This document shows, one piece after another, positions 18,152 to 27,920 of a DNA stretch of 64,000 bases. This stretch comes from Phycisphaerales bacterium (GTDB taxonomy: Bacteria > Planctomycetota > Phycisphaerae > Phycisphaerales > SM1A02). The stretch lies in NCBI GenBank assembly GCA_029242715.1, contig JAQWTL010000007.1, forward strand, positions 372,001-436,000, given 5' to 3'. The notes beneath the pieces were generated by a model. The model saw only the letters and a list, made by a program, of their open reading frames with translations, made no database searches and was not told where the DNA came from. A program made the translations under genes and the position numbers. Each line of letters begins with the position of its first letter. The first letter of the stretch is position 1.

Positions 18152-20778
18152 GTGCCGTCCTTCCGAGGCAGGCACAGCTTCGCGACAAGTGAAGTCCAGC
18201 CCGTCTGATGAGAAGCCCCGCATCCTCGTCCATTATCACCATGGAAATATTCATGGAACTGGATCTTGTCACGGAATAATGGATTCGTCTGGAACATCTC
18301 TCGATCGCCGTTGAAAGGACGACGTTTATTTTCATCAATCGTGAACAAGCGAACCAGTCGACGGCGGAGTTCATCGGCAACCTGCCCAAGAGTCATCATG
18401 TTGCCCGAGCCGGTTGGGCATTCCACCTTGAAATCATCCCCGTAGAAGTACTGGAACTTCTGAAGTGATTCAATGATGAGGAAGTTCACAGGGAACCAGA
18501 TTGGGCCACGCCAGTTTGAGTTGCCGCCAAACAACGAACTCCCTGATTCTCCAGGCATGTACTTGACCTCAAGGTTCGTACTTCCGTGTTTGAATTCGTA
18601 GGGATTCTCCAGGTGATACTTGGAAAGCGCGCGAATTCCATAAGGCGACAAGAACTCCTCGGGATCCAGCATCCTTCGAAGAATGGCCTTGAGACGGTGT
18701 GCGCGAAGCATCGCAAGCAGCCTGCGATCTTCCTGGCCTGGCTCATGCCATCGGGAGATGAGGTTGGCCAGCTCCGGGCGCTTCTCATATATCCATTTCG
18801 CCCTCTTTGTGAATGCAGGCAAAGAAGTCAATGTTGAATCATGAATGACCTCAACTGCAAACAAAGGAATCAACCCCACCATCGAGCGGACACGCAACGG
18901 TTCGGATGATCCATTTGGAAGCCTCAGCACGTCATAATAGAACTCATCCTGCTCGTCCCAGAGCCCGGTGGAATCCCCGCCGAAATTGTTCATGGCATGG
19001 ACGATGCGCAGGAAATGCTCAAAGAACTTCGTTGCAATATCCTGGTAGGCGGGACGATGCTTGGCCAGTTCCATGGCGATACGAAGCAGATTCAGGCTGT
19101 ACATCGCCATCCAGCTCGTACCATCTGCCTGAACAAGATGGCCACCTGTCGGAAGGGGTGAACTGCGGTCAAAGACCCCGATATTGTCGAGGCCCAGGAA
19201 ACCACCTTCGAAGACGTTGTGGCCGTCATCATCTTTTTGATTGACCCACCAGGTGAAGTTCAACATCAACTTGTGGAACACCGCTTCAAGAAACTCCAGA
19301 TCACCCTCATCACCACGTCTGCGACGGTCAATGGTGAACACTCGCCACGCCGCCCATGCATGCACAGGCGGGTTGGCATCCTGGAATGACCATTCATAAG
19401 CAGGCAGCTGTCCATTGGGATGCATGTACCACTCACGTGTGAACAGCCTGAGCTCCTTCTTGGCCATCTCGGGGTCGACATCGACCATGGTCACACAGTG
19501 AAATGCAAGATCCCAGGCTGCGAACCATGGGTATTCCCATGAGTCGGGCATCATGAGAATGTCACTGCTGTTGAAATGCCGCCAGTGACTGTTCCGTCCC
19601 TGGAGCCTGGATGCTGGAGGCTTGGGTTGAAGTGGATCTCCATCAAGCCACTCGAAAACGTCGTAGTCGTAGTACTGCTTTGTCCACAGCATGCCTGAAA
19701 TCGCCATGCGATGAATAGGCTTCCACTCGTCATGCTCCATGCCCTTTTCATAATCGGCATGGAATCTGTCATTCTCAGAACGCCTTGCTTCGACGATGTC
19801 ATCGAAGTCATGAAATGCGTCATCTGATGAGAACCGGCCAAAGCGAACACGAAAGACCTTCGAACTGCCGCCGGGTATTTCACTGCGAACATGGCCGGCA
19901 AGTTTGCTGCCAATCTTGTTGGGGTTTACAGCTTCGTGGTGGCCCCCGACCACGTATTCGTGAATACCGTCCTTGAACCAACCCTCTGCAGACTCGTCCC
20001 ATTCTGTCCGTGGATTGGTTTCATTCTCACAGAAGAGCATGTCGTCTGGATTCTCGATCATCCAGAGCCAGCCCTCGAAGTCCTGATGTTGAAGCTCGAC
20101 GAGACCTGGCCCGATCAGATTCAACCTTGGTTTTTCCTCGCCGGACTTCCAAGACCATTTGTTTCGAAACCAGACATGAGGCAGTACATCAATGACCGAG
20201 GCGTCTTTCGCGCGATTGTGAACCTCTATCCGCATCAGGATGTCTTCGGTACTCGCCTTTGCATACTCGATGCTGACATCAAAAAATCTGTTGTCTTCGA
20301 ATACTCCGGTATCGGCCAACTCGTACTCCCGGTCATTTGGGCCACGACGAGCGTTTTCTTCAACCAGTTGTTCGTAGGGGTAGGCCGTCTGCGGATAGAT
20401 GTAGGACATCCGCTGGTATGCGTGACTTGGGACGGCATCCTCGTGGTAGTACAACTCCTTGACGTCCTCACCATGATTGCCCTGCGAGTTGGTGAGACCA
20501 AAGAGCCGTTCCTTCAGGATGGAATCCTTTCCATTCCAGACCGCAAGTGACAGGCACACTCGACAATGGCGATCCGTGAAACCAGCCAGCCCATCCTCAC
20601 CCCAACGGTAGGCCCTCCGTCGCGCCTCATCATGGGTAAAAGAATCCCATGCTGAACCGTCCGGGCTGTAATCCTCCCGGACCGTTCCCCATTGCCTGTC
20701 GGATAGATACGGTCCCCACATCCGCCAGGGGCAGGTGTTGACATCATCCGTGAGTTGAATGGTCTCGAGTTCTGGCAT
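18148..20778 (-). CDS. GH63-like glycoside hydrolase (MGH-type glucosidase)
   Basis: 876 aa from the ATG at 20778. The opening WGPYLSDRQWGTVREDYS and the later SEYPWFAAWD-type stretch, WDEQDEFYYDVLRLP and SNWRGPIWFPVNFLI match the (alpha/alpha)6-barrel proteins annotated as GH63 or mannosylglycerate hydrolase-like. Members cleave alpha-glucosides; some act on glucosylglycerate or mannosylglycerate, which serve as osmolytes. No signal peptide is seen, so it acts in the cytoplasm. A TTG at 20799 would add seven residues. It lies 93 bases behind purU and overlaps the HD-GYP gene downstream. Family confident, substrate open. Confidence 0.85.
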   Translation of the reverse strand: MPELETIQLTDDVNTCPWRMWGPYLSDRQWGTVREDYSPDGSAWDSFTHDEARRRAYRWGEDGLAGFTDRHCRVCLSLAVWNGKDSILKERLFGLTNSQGNHGEDVKELYYHEDAVPSHAYQRMSYIYPQTAYPYEQLVEENARRGPNDREYELADTGVFEDNRFFDVSIEYAKASTEDILMRIEVHNRAKDASVIDVLPHVWFRNKWSWKSGEEKPRLNLIGPGLVELQHQDFEGWLWMIENPDDMLFCENETNPRTEWDESAEGWFKDGIHEYVVGGHHEAVNPNKIGSKLAGHVRSEIPGGSSKVFRVRFGRFSSDDAFHDFDDIVEARRSENDRFHADYEKGMEHDEWKPIHRMAISGMLWTKQYYDYDVFEWLDGDPLQPKPPASRLQGRNSHWRHFNSSDILMMPDSWEYPWFAAWDLAFHCVTMVDVDPEMAKKELRLFTREWYMHPNGQLPAYEWSFQDANPPVHAWAAWRVFTIDRRRRGDEGDLEFLEAVFHKLMLNFTWWVNQKDDDGHNVFEGGFLGLDNIGVFDRSSPLPTGGHLVQADGTSWMAMYSLNLLRIAMELAKHRPAYQDIATKFFEHFLRIVHAMNNFGGDSTGLWDEQDEFYYDVLRLPNGSSEPLRVRSMVGLIPLFAVEVIHDSTLTSLPAFTKRAKWIYEKRPELANLISRWHEPGQEDRRLLAMLRAHRLKAILRRMLDPEEFLSPYGIRALSKYHLENPYEFKHGSTNLEVKYMPGESGSSLFGGNSNWRGPIWFPVNFLIIESLQKFQYFYGDDFKVECPTGSGNMMTLGQVADELRRRLVRLFTIDENKRRPFNGDREMFQTNPLFRDKIQFHEYFHGDNGRGCGASHQTGWTSLVAKLCLPRKDGT

Positions 20779-20871
20779 CTTGTTTCTGGAACTAGCCAAT
20801 GTGAGAATCCTGCAACGTGGGAATCTGGCAACTCAAAGTACAGGGATTTACCCGAAGGTGGATCACATACA

Positions 20872-21741
20872 TCAATCAAACACGATTGCCCGGCCATCAT
20901 GGACGACGATCCGGTCCTCCAGGTGCCAACGCACTGCGCGGGCCAGGACTGTCCGCTCAATATCACTTCCCTTGCGCTCCATGTCCGTGACCGAGTCGCG
21001 ATGGCTGACCCGGATGACACCCTGCTCGATGATGGGTCCCGCGTCCAGTTCAGCGGTTGCGTAATGAGCGGTTGCTCCAACCAGCTTTACACCTTTGACA
21101 TGCGCCTGGTGATATGGACGCCCTCCGGCAAAGGCAGGAAGAAAGGAGTGATGAATGTTGATGATCCTGCTTTCATACTGACTGATGAATTTGGGACTGA
21201 GGACCCTCATGTAACGAGCAAGCACGACCAGATCAATGTCGTGAGCCGACAGGAGTGAAATCTGGCCGGCTTCGGCATCTTCATCCACCGAGCCCTGAAC
21301 AGGAACGTGATGAAATGGAACTCCAAATCGATCAGCAACTTCCTCAAGATCCTTGTGATTCGAAATGATCAGAGGAATACGGCATTGCAGTGCTCCATCA
21401 CGCTGAAGGAGCAGGAGATCATGAAGACAGTGATCCTGCCTTGATACGAAAATGGCAACCCGACGTGGAGACTGTTGCCATCGAATCCGCCATGTCATCT
21501 CAAATTCCGCTGCCGTTTCATCGATCGCTTCCTGCACAGCCTCGGGTTCAGGCGAATCATGAGGCCACGAAACATGGATCCTTTGCAAGAATGTGCGACT
21601 CGATACGTCCGTATGCTGGGAAGCATCAAGGATATTGCCGCCCACCTCGTGCAAAGCACCAGCAAGCTTGGCCACGATGCCCGGCTGATCTGGACAGGAC
21701 ACAAGGATGACAGCCTGGACGGGGGTATCGGCGTTTGACAT
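20872..21741 (-). CDS. purU: Formyltetrahydrofolate deformylase
   Basis: 289 aa, full length. An N-terminal ACT domain (about 8-85; SCPDQPGIVAKLAG) is followed by a formyltransferase-fold domain with VVLARYMRVLSP, INIHHSFLPAF, GRPYHQA, VGATAHY and LDAGPII; the Asn-His-Asp hydrolytic residues are in place. It converts 10-formyl-THF to THF and formate, balancing one-carbon units. The ATG at 21741 has a 49-base gap behind the methyltransferase gene. PurU rather than PurN is supported by the ACT domain. Confidence 0.95.
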   Translation of the reverse strand: MSNADTPVQAVILVSCPDQPGIVAKLAGALHEVGGNILDASQHTDVSSRTFLQRIHVSWPHDSPEPEAVQEAIDETAAEFEMTWRIRWQQSPRRVAIFVSRQDHCLHDLLLLQRDGALQCRIPLIISNHKDLEEVADRFGVPFHHVPVQGSVDEDAEAGQISLLSAHDIDLVVLARYMRVLSPKFISQYESRIINIHHSFLPAFAGGRPYHQAHVKGVKLVGATAHYATAELDAGPIIEQGVIRVSHRDSVTDMERKGSDIERTVLARAVRWHLEDRIVVHDGRAIVFD

Positions 21742-21790
21742 AGCGGGATGATACGGAGCCGTTCTTAAAGCCGCTCAAGGAGGCTGCAAA

Positions 21791-22543
21791 TCAACCGTGA
21801 ACATGGCCCAGCCGCATGCTGACCGGGCAGATGGTTGTTCGTGTTGTCGCTGGGTCGCCCCAGGCTTCCCTCAAATCAGCCTCGATCAACGCGATAGGTT
21901 TCTCCCCTGTGCGTTTTCGATAGGCCTCAGCCGCTGACCACGTTCCCAAGTAGCCAAGTAAATGGTCCAATGTCCACTCGAGGACAATGTTGGGTGGATT
22001 GATGTCAATTTCCGTAAATGGAAAGGGCAGTGTCGTATAGCCAGCATCGACATGGGATCGCCTTGGGTCCCAATACCCCTTGAGGATGTCTTTATACAAA
22101 TGACTGGTCACCGCATCGATACTTGGCTCGATTAGACAGCGGTCATAACACCAAAGAGCAACGATAGCATTCTGGTTTCCAACTCGGCGAGCCTCTCTTG
22201 CGAAAGCTGTCATGTCGAACCAGTGAGCGGCCTGAGCTGATGCAATCAGATCCACTGTCTCTGCCGCTAGTGGAGATGATTCAGCCCGGCCAACACTGAA
22301 GCGTACACCTGGACAGTTGGAAGCCTTCTCAATTGCCGATGGCGCCGGATCAGTCGCCTCAACTCGCTTGAAGCGACTTGCCAATCCAGTTGTCGCCTGG
22401 CCACTGCCGCAACCAATCTCCCAAGCAAGATCCCGACTCGTGCAGCATGCCGCAACTTGATCGAACAAAGTCTCGGGGTAATGAGGACGGAACGATGCAT
22501 AGCCGTCGGCAACGCGATCAAAGGCATCTTCAATTCCAGACAT
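21791..22543 (-). CDS. Class I SAM-dependent methyltransferase
   Basis: 250 aa. WEIGCGSGQATTGLA is motif I for S-adenosylmethionine binding, VEATDPAPSAI gives the acidic ribose-binding residue, and VDLIASAQAAHWFD is the conserved post-II region of the UbiE/Tam-like group. The pattern resembles trans-aconitate or small-molecule methyltransferases; the substrate cannot be assigned. The ATG at 22543 lies five bases after the stop of the HAD phosphatase gene with a GGTGGAG stretch before it, which argues against the longer in-frame start inside that gene. It belongs to the MFS-gph-methyltransferase run. Confidence 0.82.
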   Translation of the reverse strand: MSGIEDAFDRVADGYASFRPHYPETLFDQVAACCTSRDLAWEIGCGSGQATTGLASRFKRVEATDPAPSAIEKASNCPGVRFSVGRAESSPLAAETVDLIASAQAAHWFDMTAFAREARRVGNQNAIVALWCYDRCLIEPSIDAVTSHLYKDILKGYWDPRRSHVDAGYTTLPFPFTEIDINPPNIVLEWTLDHLLGYLGTWSAAEAYRKRTGEKPIALIEADLREAWGDPATTRTTICPVSMRLGHVHG

Positions 22544-22548
22544 GACAT

Positions 22549-23223
22549 TCACTCCACCGACTGGATCCAATGAAGGAAAGAACCCAATTCATCAAATACC
22601 TTATCCGGAGGCGGAATAGTGTCGGCAATATCGTGTCCATGGTTGTAGCCCAGCCGCACACCTATGAATACGGCACCAGCGGCACGAGCTGCCAGCGAAT
22701 CAACATCGGAGTCCCCAACCATCCAGGCCGTACTGGCATGACATTCATGCATGGCTTTCAGCAGCATCGAAGGGTCGGGTTTGCGAGCATGACCCTCCCG
22801 CTCACCCAGAACGACATCCATGGGAAGACGATCCGCCCAGGACTCCATCAGGTGAATGGCATGGCGTTCAGGTTTATTGGTGGCTACTGCCGTCTTGATA
22901 CCTCGTTCTCGAAGACATGCGATCAGCTCTTCGCCGTGTTCGAAGATACGGGTTTTCTCCAGACAGCAGTCCGCGTAATGATTCTGGAAACGCCCGTAGG
23001 CATCCGCTGCCAGATCTTCATCCACTCTCCCATCAATCGAACCCGACAACGCACGGTGCACCAGTATCCGGCTGCCATCGCCCACCCAGTTGCGAACGGA
23101 CTCCGGTGCCACGACATCTCGACCAAGCTCCGACAACATTCGATTCAAGGCTGTTGCAAGATCCGGTACGGAATCGATCAACGTGCCATCAAGATCAAAG
23201 ATGACGAGGTCTGGAAGTTTCAT
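22549..23223 (-). CDS. gph: HAD-family phosphatase, phosphoglycolate phosphatase-like
   Basis: 224 aa. The HAD motifs are complete: I, FDLDGTLID (nucleophile D10, D12); II, AVATNKP; III, the Lys in HARKPDP; IV, MVGDSDVD. A helical cap between motif I and II is of the Gph/PgmB type. It most likely removes phosphate from 2-phosphoglycolate, but small HAD enzymes are promiscuous. The ATG overlaps the stop of the MFS gene as ATGA. The gene symbol is a best guess at family level. Confidence 0.8.
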   Translation of the reverse strand: MKLPDLVIFDLDGTLIDSVPDLATALNRMLSELGRDVVAPESVRNWVGDGSRILVHRALSGSIDGRVDEDLAADAYGRFQNHYADCCLEKTRIFEHGEELIACLRERGIKTAVATNKPERHAIHLMESWADRLPMDVVLGEREGHARKPDPSMLLKAMHECHASTAWMVGDSDVDSLAARAAGAVFIGVRLGYNHGHDIADTIPPPDKVFDELGSFLHWIQSVE

Positions 23224-24518
23224 GCGGCCTCAATGTCCTGGATGGAACTGAAGGACTCCGCCCGGGAACCGCGCCGAAGCCTGGGCAACAAGAAGAACAG
23301 CCATGTTGTCACGATCACCATGAGACACCCAGAAATCAGGAACCAGACCGGTGGCAATGCTCCGATCCACGCGCTGAGTACCCAATAGGTGACTGCCGAG
23401 ATGCTCATGGCGAGATACGTCATGAAATTGGCAGTACCAACACACCTGGCTCGAAATCCTGGCTCAGGCAGGTGCTGCAGCAAGGCCAGAATTGGAACTA
23501 CGAATACTCCTGATGACAGCCCAGTGATGAAAAGAACCACCAGAACGCCGACATAATCCAGTTTGAACAGCCCGAGGATGAAGAAACAGATGCCCATCAT
23601 GAGAGCGCCGGCCGGTACGAAGATCGAGCGTATCGAATGGCCTGATCCAATCCCGACGACGGCTCCGCCAATGGCGATTCCCAGCGTAGCGGCACCAAGA
23701 AGGCTTCCCGCCTGGCCATCAGAAAGATCGAGCGCACCCTTGTCCTTGTAATGAGGAACGATGTTGAGGATCAGTGAACCGACGGCATAAAAAAGGCACC
23801 AGGCCGTTGTGGCTGCTGCAAGATCCGTTCCCTTCATCGCTTTGAGTGTTCGCCAATACGTCTTGAATCCATTCAGGGACATCTTGAGTTCCGGCTTGGC
23901 CGGAGGTTGATGCGGAAGAAACAAGCTTGATATCAATCCGATGATGGCAACGCACACCATGATGAGGCCGACAAACAAAGGACCAGAGATTCCAATGAGT
24001 TCTCCGGCATCCATGAGATAGCCTGCCACAGCGATCCCCGCCACGATGCTGGCATTGGTCAGGAGACTCATGACACCATTGGCTCGACTCAACATCCTGG
24101 AATCAACCAGCTCAGGTACTGATCCATACTTTGCTGGTGAAAAGAATGCGCTTTGCGATGCAAGAAGTATCAGAAAGACACAGGCAATCGGAAGACTCTG
24201 TATCGCCATTCCTCCGACCACACCAAAGGTCAGAAACAGCTCTGCAATTCGACTTCCAACAATGATCTGCCGCTTTGAATATCGATCTGCAAGAAGCCCG
24301 GTAAAGCCAAGCAGAACCACAAACGGCGCATAAAGCATGAATGTAATGGGTCCGGTTCCGCCTTCACCGAGTTGACCGGCCCAGATTCCATTGCCGACTA
24401 CGGCCAGCAGCAGCATCCCTCGATAGACATTGTCGTTGATGGCCCCACATGTCAATGTTGCCATCAAGGCAATAAAGCCGCGATTTGCAATCCCGGTCGT
24501 GTTGTGATGGCTATCCAT
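23220..24518 (-). CDS. MFS transporter (LplT-like)
   Basis: 432 aa from ATG 24518, with about eleven to twelve hydrophobic helices. FIALMATLTCGAINDNVYRGMLL and LLGFTGLLADRYSKRQII match the LplT/lysophospholipid-transporter branch of MFS proteins, in which the transporter is often fused or linked to acyltransferases. A longer in-frame start at 24854 is rejected because those 112 residues run through the divergent malic enzyme gene and show no family features. The stop overlaps the gph start. The 132-base gap to maeA should hold both promoters, but I can point to no convincing boxes. Substrate is inferred only at family level. Confidence 0.78.
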   Translation of the reverse strand: MDSHHNTTGIANRGFIALMATLTCGAINDNVYRGMLLLAVVGNGIWAGQLGEGGTGPITFMLYAPFVVLLGFTGLLADRYSKRQIIVGSRIAELFLTFGVVGGMAIQSLPIACVFLILLASQSAFFSPAKYGSVPELVDSRMLSRANGVMSLLTNASIVAGIAVAGYLMDAGELIGISGPLFVGLIMVCVAIIGLISSLFLPHQPPAKPELKMSLNGFKTYWRTLKAMKGTDLAAATTAWCLFYAVGSLILNIVPHYKDKGALDLSDGQAGSLLGAATLGIAIGGAVVGIGSGHSIRSIFVPAGALMMGICFFILGLFKLDYVGVLVVLFITGLSSGVFVVPILALLQHLPEPGFRARCVGTANFMTYLAMSISAVTYWVLSAWIGALPPVWFLISGCLMVIVTTWLFFLLPRLRRGSRAESFSSIQDIEAA

Positions 24519-24650
24519 GTCACAGGATCGTATCGAAAGTGAGACCTTGACGTATGGGCGACTTCGGACGATGCTGTCGCGGAATACCGGGTCATGTATC
24601 GCCCTGTTTTTCTGAAGCCCAGACTGCAACCTTGGAAATGAAATCAGATC

Positions 24651-26285
24651 ATGAATAACGAACAGGCCTTCCATCTGCTGCGAAATCCTTTGAAGAACAA
24701 GGGCTCGGCTTTCAGTGAAAAGGAGCGCGCCAAGAATGGACTGGAAGGCCTTCTTCCGGCTGCAGTCGAGACCTTGGATCAACGTGTTGCACGTGCAGCC
24801 GCCCAATGTGATGCATGCCCGGATGATCTGGCACGCTACGTCTTCCTGGCACATATTCAGGATGTCGATGAAACGCTCTACTTTGCATTGCTTGTCTCAA
24901 AACCAGACAAGTACATGCCATTGGTGTACACCCCTACTGTTGGTGATGCCTGCCTTCAGTTTGATCGGATTTTCCGTTCGACCCGAGGCCTCTACCTTCC
25001 GATCACCTGCAAAGGTCGATTGGAAGAACTCATCAAGAATTGGAATGAAACCGATATCCGTTTCATCGTCGTAACTGATGGTTCCAGAATTCTCGGGCTT
25101 GGTGACCTTGGCGCGAATGGCATGGGCATCCCGATTGGAAAACTTGCGCTCTACTCCGCTGCCGCTGGCGTCCCTCCGCAGTTCACACTCCCGATCATGC
25201 TTGATGTCGGAACTGACAACGAGGAATACCTGAAGGACCCCTTCTACCTGGGCCTGAAGCAGAACCGGCCGGATAACGACACCTACTACGAATTTGTTGA
25301 TGAATTCACAACAGCAATCCAGAAGATCTACCCGGGATGCTGCATCCAGTTCGAGGATTTCAACATCCACCATGCCGAGCCGTTGCTGGAGAAATACCAC
25401 GATGAATTCTGCATGTTCAATGATGACATCCAGGGAACAGCTGGCGTGGCAACCGCAGGTCTCTATACCGCCTGCAGAGCCAAGAAGGAGAAGATGAGTG
25501 ATCAACGGATCCTCTTCCTTGGTGCCGGATCAGCAGGATGTGGAATCGGCGATTTGATCTCCCAGGCCATGCAGGCCGAAGGGCTCGATAAGGCGACCGC
25601 CTTCTCCCAAATCCGGATGTTCGATATCGATGGCCTGGTTACCAAGTCCAGGATCGATTCACTGGAGCCTTTCCAACGACCCTTTGCTGCAGATCATGAG
25701 CCAAGCAAGGACTTCGTTGCCATCATCAAGAGTTTCAAGCCTACGGCAATCATCGGTGTGTCTACCGTGCATGGTGCTTTCAATGATGATGTGCTCAAGG
25801 CGATGTCAGAGATCAATGATCGCCCGATCATCTTCCCCTACTCGAATCCAACGAGTCACAGTGAGTGCACTGCCGAGGAAGCCTACGCTGGCACCAATGA
25901 CAAGGTGCTCTTTGCCAGCGGAAGTCCGTTCCCACCCTTGAAGGTCAATGGCAAGGAAATCGAACCTTCACAGGGCAACAACGTCTACATCTTCCCGGCC
26001 ATGGGCCTGGCTGTTTATGCAACGAAGGCCAAACGTGTTACTGAGAAGATGTTCCTGACAGCGGCACAAGCCCTGGCAGAGACCCTCACGGAACAAGAAC
26101 TCAACAGCGGCCTCCTGTATCCCCCACGTGACCGTATCCGTGAGGTCTCTGGCCACGTGGCATCGAAAGTAGCCGAAGCCATCTTCGATGAAGGCCATGC
26201 AACTGTGGATCGACCGTCCTCGATGCCTGACTTCATCAAGGAACACACCTACATTCCCAGCTATGCACCTCACAAGATTTCCTAG
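24651..26285 (+). CDS. maeA: NAD-dependent malic enzyme
   Basis: 544 aa, the length of the large (MaeA/eukaryotic-type) malic enzymes. LLVSKPDKYMPLVYTPTVGDAC and STRGLYLPI form the signature N-terminal domain; the catalytic Lys/Asp region is FEDFNIHHAEPLLEKY with NDDIQGTA; and LFLGAGSAGCGIG is the dinucleotide-binding loop. It decarboxylates L-malate to pyruvate with NAD. The AUG follows a GGAAATGAAATC stretch. A strong hairpin terminator follows at 26323-26347, so the gene is probably monocistronic. It is divergent from the MFS transporter. Confidence 0.95.
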   Translation: MNNEQAFHLLRNPLKNKGSAFSEKERAKNGLEGLLPAAVETLDQRVARAAAQCDACPDDLARYVFLAHIQDVDETLYFALLVSKPDKYMPLVYTPTVGDACLQFDRIFRSTRGLYLPITCKGRLEELIKNWNETDIRFIVVTDGSRILGLGDLGANGMGIPIGKLALYSAAAGVPPQFTLPIMLDVGTDNEEYLKDPFYLGLKQNRPDNDTYYEFVDEFTTAIQKIYPGCCIQFEDFNIHHAEPLLEKYHDEFCMFNDDIQGTAGVATAGLYTACRAKKEKMSDQRILFLGAGSAGCGIGDLISQAMQAEGLDKATAFSQIRMFDIDGLVTKSRIDSLEPFQRPFAADHEPSKDFVAIIKSFKPTAIIGVSTVHGAFNDDVLKAMSEINDRPIIFPYSNPTSHSECTAEEAYAGTNDKVLFASGSPFPPLKVNGKEIEPSQGNNVYIFPAMGLAVYATKAKRVTEKMFLTAAQALAETLTEQELNSGLLYPPRDRIREVSGHVASKVAEAIFDEGHATVDRPSSMPDFIKEHTYIPSYAPHKIS

Positions 26286-26322
26286 AAGAATCCTTGACCG
26301 GCATCGCTTCCAGACTCCATTC

Positions 26323-26347
26323 AGGCCCCCTTCGGGGGCCTTTCTCT
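26323..26347 (+). terminator. Rho-independent terminator of maeA
   Basis: AGGCCCCC (26323-26330) pairs with GGGGGCCT (26334-26341) around a TTC loop and is followed by a TTTCTCTT tract. It begins 38 bases after the maeA stop and is the clearest intrinsic terminator in the window. Confidence 0.88.
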
Positions 26348-26408
26348 TGTGGCTTTCTGGAGTGGCCTGCTAGCCACCTTGACCCGGCTTCGGGATACTG
26401 TCCAGACC

Positions 26409-27920
26409 ATGGATGGCTTTCTCCAACTGGTTTCGGTCGGCGGCTCCCAATCGGTTCACCACAAGCTGGTTCCGCCTGGGCAGCTCCTGCTGGGTCGTAG
26501 TCGAGATTGTGACATCACCGTCCAGTCGCCTCAGATATCACGCCAACATGCACAATTGTTCTGGGAACCGAATGAACTTGCTTGGTCTCTGGTTGATCTG
26601 GGATCCCGTTCAGGAACTCACCTGAATGGTGAACGCATCCCGTCAGGTCGTCCATGCCTGATTCGTAAGGGTGACAGGATCGGACTGCCTGATCTGACCC
26701 TTCAGGTCCGAGATGGCTCAGATGCCTCGACCATCATGGAATCAATTCGCCGGCTTCGGGTGACCGAGGATGTACAGCCTGACACATCCATCGATTTCAC
26801 GCCAGTTGAACTTGCCGAAGATCTCGACAGCAACCGTCTTGCAACCCTCCTTACGTTCAGCAAGGACATCCATGATGCACCTGATGAACGTCGCTTGTTC
26901 GATGCCATTCTTCAGGGTGTTACAAGCGGAACATGTCTTGATAATGCGGCAGTTGTTTCCTGTATCGGTGATGAAGGCGACATCGACATGCATGCTGCCA
27001 CCGGGGAACTGGCAACGGCAACATCGGATCGCTTCAGCCGTACGCTTCTTCGATCCGCCACCAGTGGCACGCCTGGCAGATACCTGGCGTCCGGAGGCTC
27101 GGGTGCCGAAAGCCTTGTCAGTCTTCCTGTACAGGCTGCAGGCTGTGCGCCACTCATGGCAAGGGACACCGCCATTGCCTGCCTGTATGTAGACGGAACC
27201 GATCCAAAGGTTCCCGATGAGCAGCTCAGGAGAGATCTTGATTTCGTAATTGCCCTGGCACAACTCGCATCCGTAGCCATGTCGAATCTGGCACGATCAG
27301 ATCTGGAGCGGAGATTTGCTGAATCACGAAGCCGGCTCTTTGAAGGAACCGTTCGAGCCATGGCTGCAGCCATTGACGCCAAGGATCCTTATACACGTGG
27401 TCATTCAGACCGGGTTTCCTGGTTGTCCGGTGAGTTGGCAAAGGCGTTGGGGCGTGATGAACAAGGCATTGAAGCTGCACGTGTATGCGGGCAGGTTCAT
27501 GACGTCGGCAAGATCGGTGTTCCAGAAACCGTGCTGATAAAGCCCGGCAGACTGACGGATGAAGAGTTTGGTCTCATCAAGGAACATCCTGCGATCGGCT
27601 ATCGCATCCTGCAAGACATTCCAGGAATGCGGGATCTGCTCGGCGGAGTTCGACATCACCATGAACGATGGGATGGTGGCGGCTACCCGGATGGACTGGC
27701 TGGAGAGTCCATCCCTGACCTTGGTCGCCTGGTCGCCGTTGCAGATACCTTCGACGCCATGAGATCAGCCCGTGCCTATCGCGCCGGCCGTCCCGTCGAA
27801 GAGGTCCTGGAGGAAATCAAGCGGTGTTCCGGAAGCCAGTTTGATCCGGTCATGGCAGAGGCCTTCTTGAAGATCGACCTGGCCACCTACGAATCAATGC
27901 TTGCCTCCGAACTGGATTAG
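26409..27920 (+). CDS. FHA-GAF-HD-GYP signalling protein
   Basis: 503 aa. Residues ~8-98 are an FHA domain, with LLGRSRDCDI, SRQHAQL and LGSRSGTHLNG as the phosphothreonine-binding loops. Residues ~130-300 form a GAF-like domain. The HD-GYP domain (about 310-490) has QVHDVGKIGVPE and HHHERWDGGGYPDG, with all metal ligands present. It should hydrolyse cyclic di-GMP, gated by binding to a phosphorylated partner. The ATG at 26409 gives a proper FHA start; a GTG at 26349 would lie inside the maeA terminator. Its stop overlaps the stop of the convergent FHA-protease gene by four bases. Confidence 0.88.
   Translation: MDGFLQLVSVGGSQSVHHKLVPPGQLLLGRSRDCDITVQSPQISRQHAQLFWEPNELAWSLVDLGSRSGTHLNGERIPSGRPCLIRKGDRIGLPDLTLQVRDGSDASTIMESIRRLRVTEDVQPDTSIDFTPVELAEDLDSNRLATLLTFSKDIHDAPDERRLFDAILQGVTSGTCLDNAAVVSCIGDEGDIDMHAATGELATATSDRFSRTLLRSATSGTPGRYLASGGSGAESLVSLPVQAAGCAPLMARDTAIACLYVDGTDPKVPDEQLRRDLDFVIALAQLASVAMSNLARSDLERRFAESRSRLFEGTVRAMAAAIDAKDPYTRGHSDRVSWLSGELAKALGRDEQGIEAARVCGQVHDVGKIGVPETVLIKPGRLTDEEFGLIKEHPAIGYRILQDIPGMRDLLGGVRHHHERWDGGGYPDGLAGESIPDLGRLVAVADTFDAMRSARAYRAGRPVEEVLEEIKRCSGSQFDPVMAEAFLKIDLATYESMLASELD

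Noticed and set aside
19891-20550. Plus-strand open frame of 219 codons opposite the GH63-like gene
   Set aside because: Hydrophobic-looking but fully antisense to conserved glycosidase sequence.
22570-23388. Plus-strand open frame of 272 codons opposite gph and the MFS gene
   Set aside because: Spans the ends of two well-supported genes and shows no recognisable motif.
24519-24854. N-terminal extension of the MFS transporter to 24854
   Set aside because: The extra 112 residues overlap the start of the divergent malic enzyme gene and have no transporter features; ATG 24518 begins the first helix.
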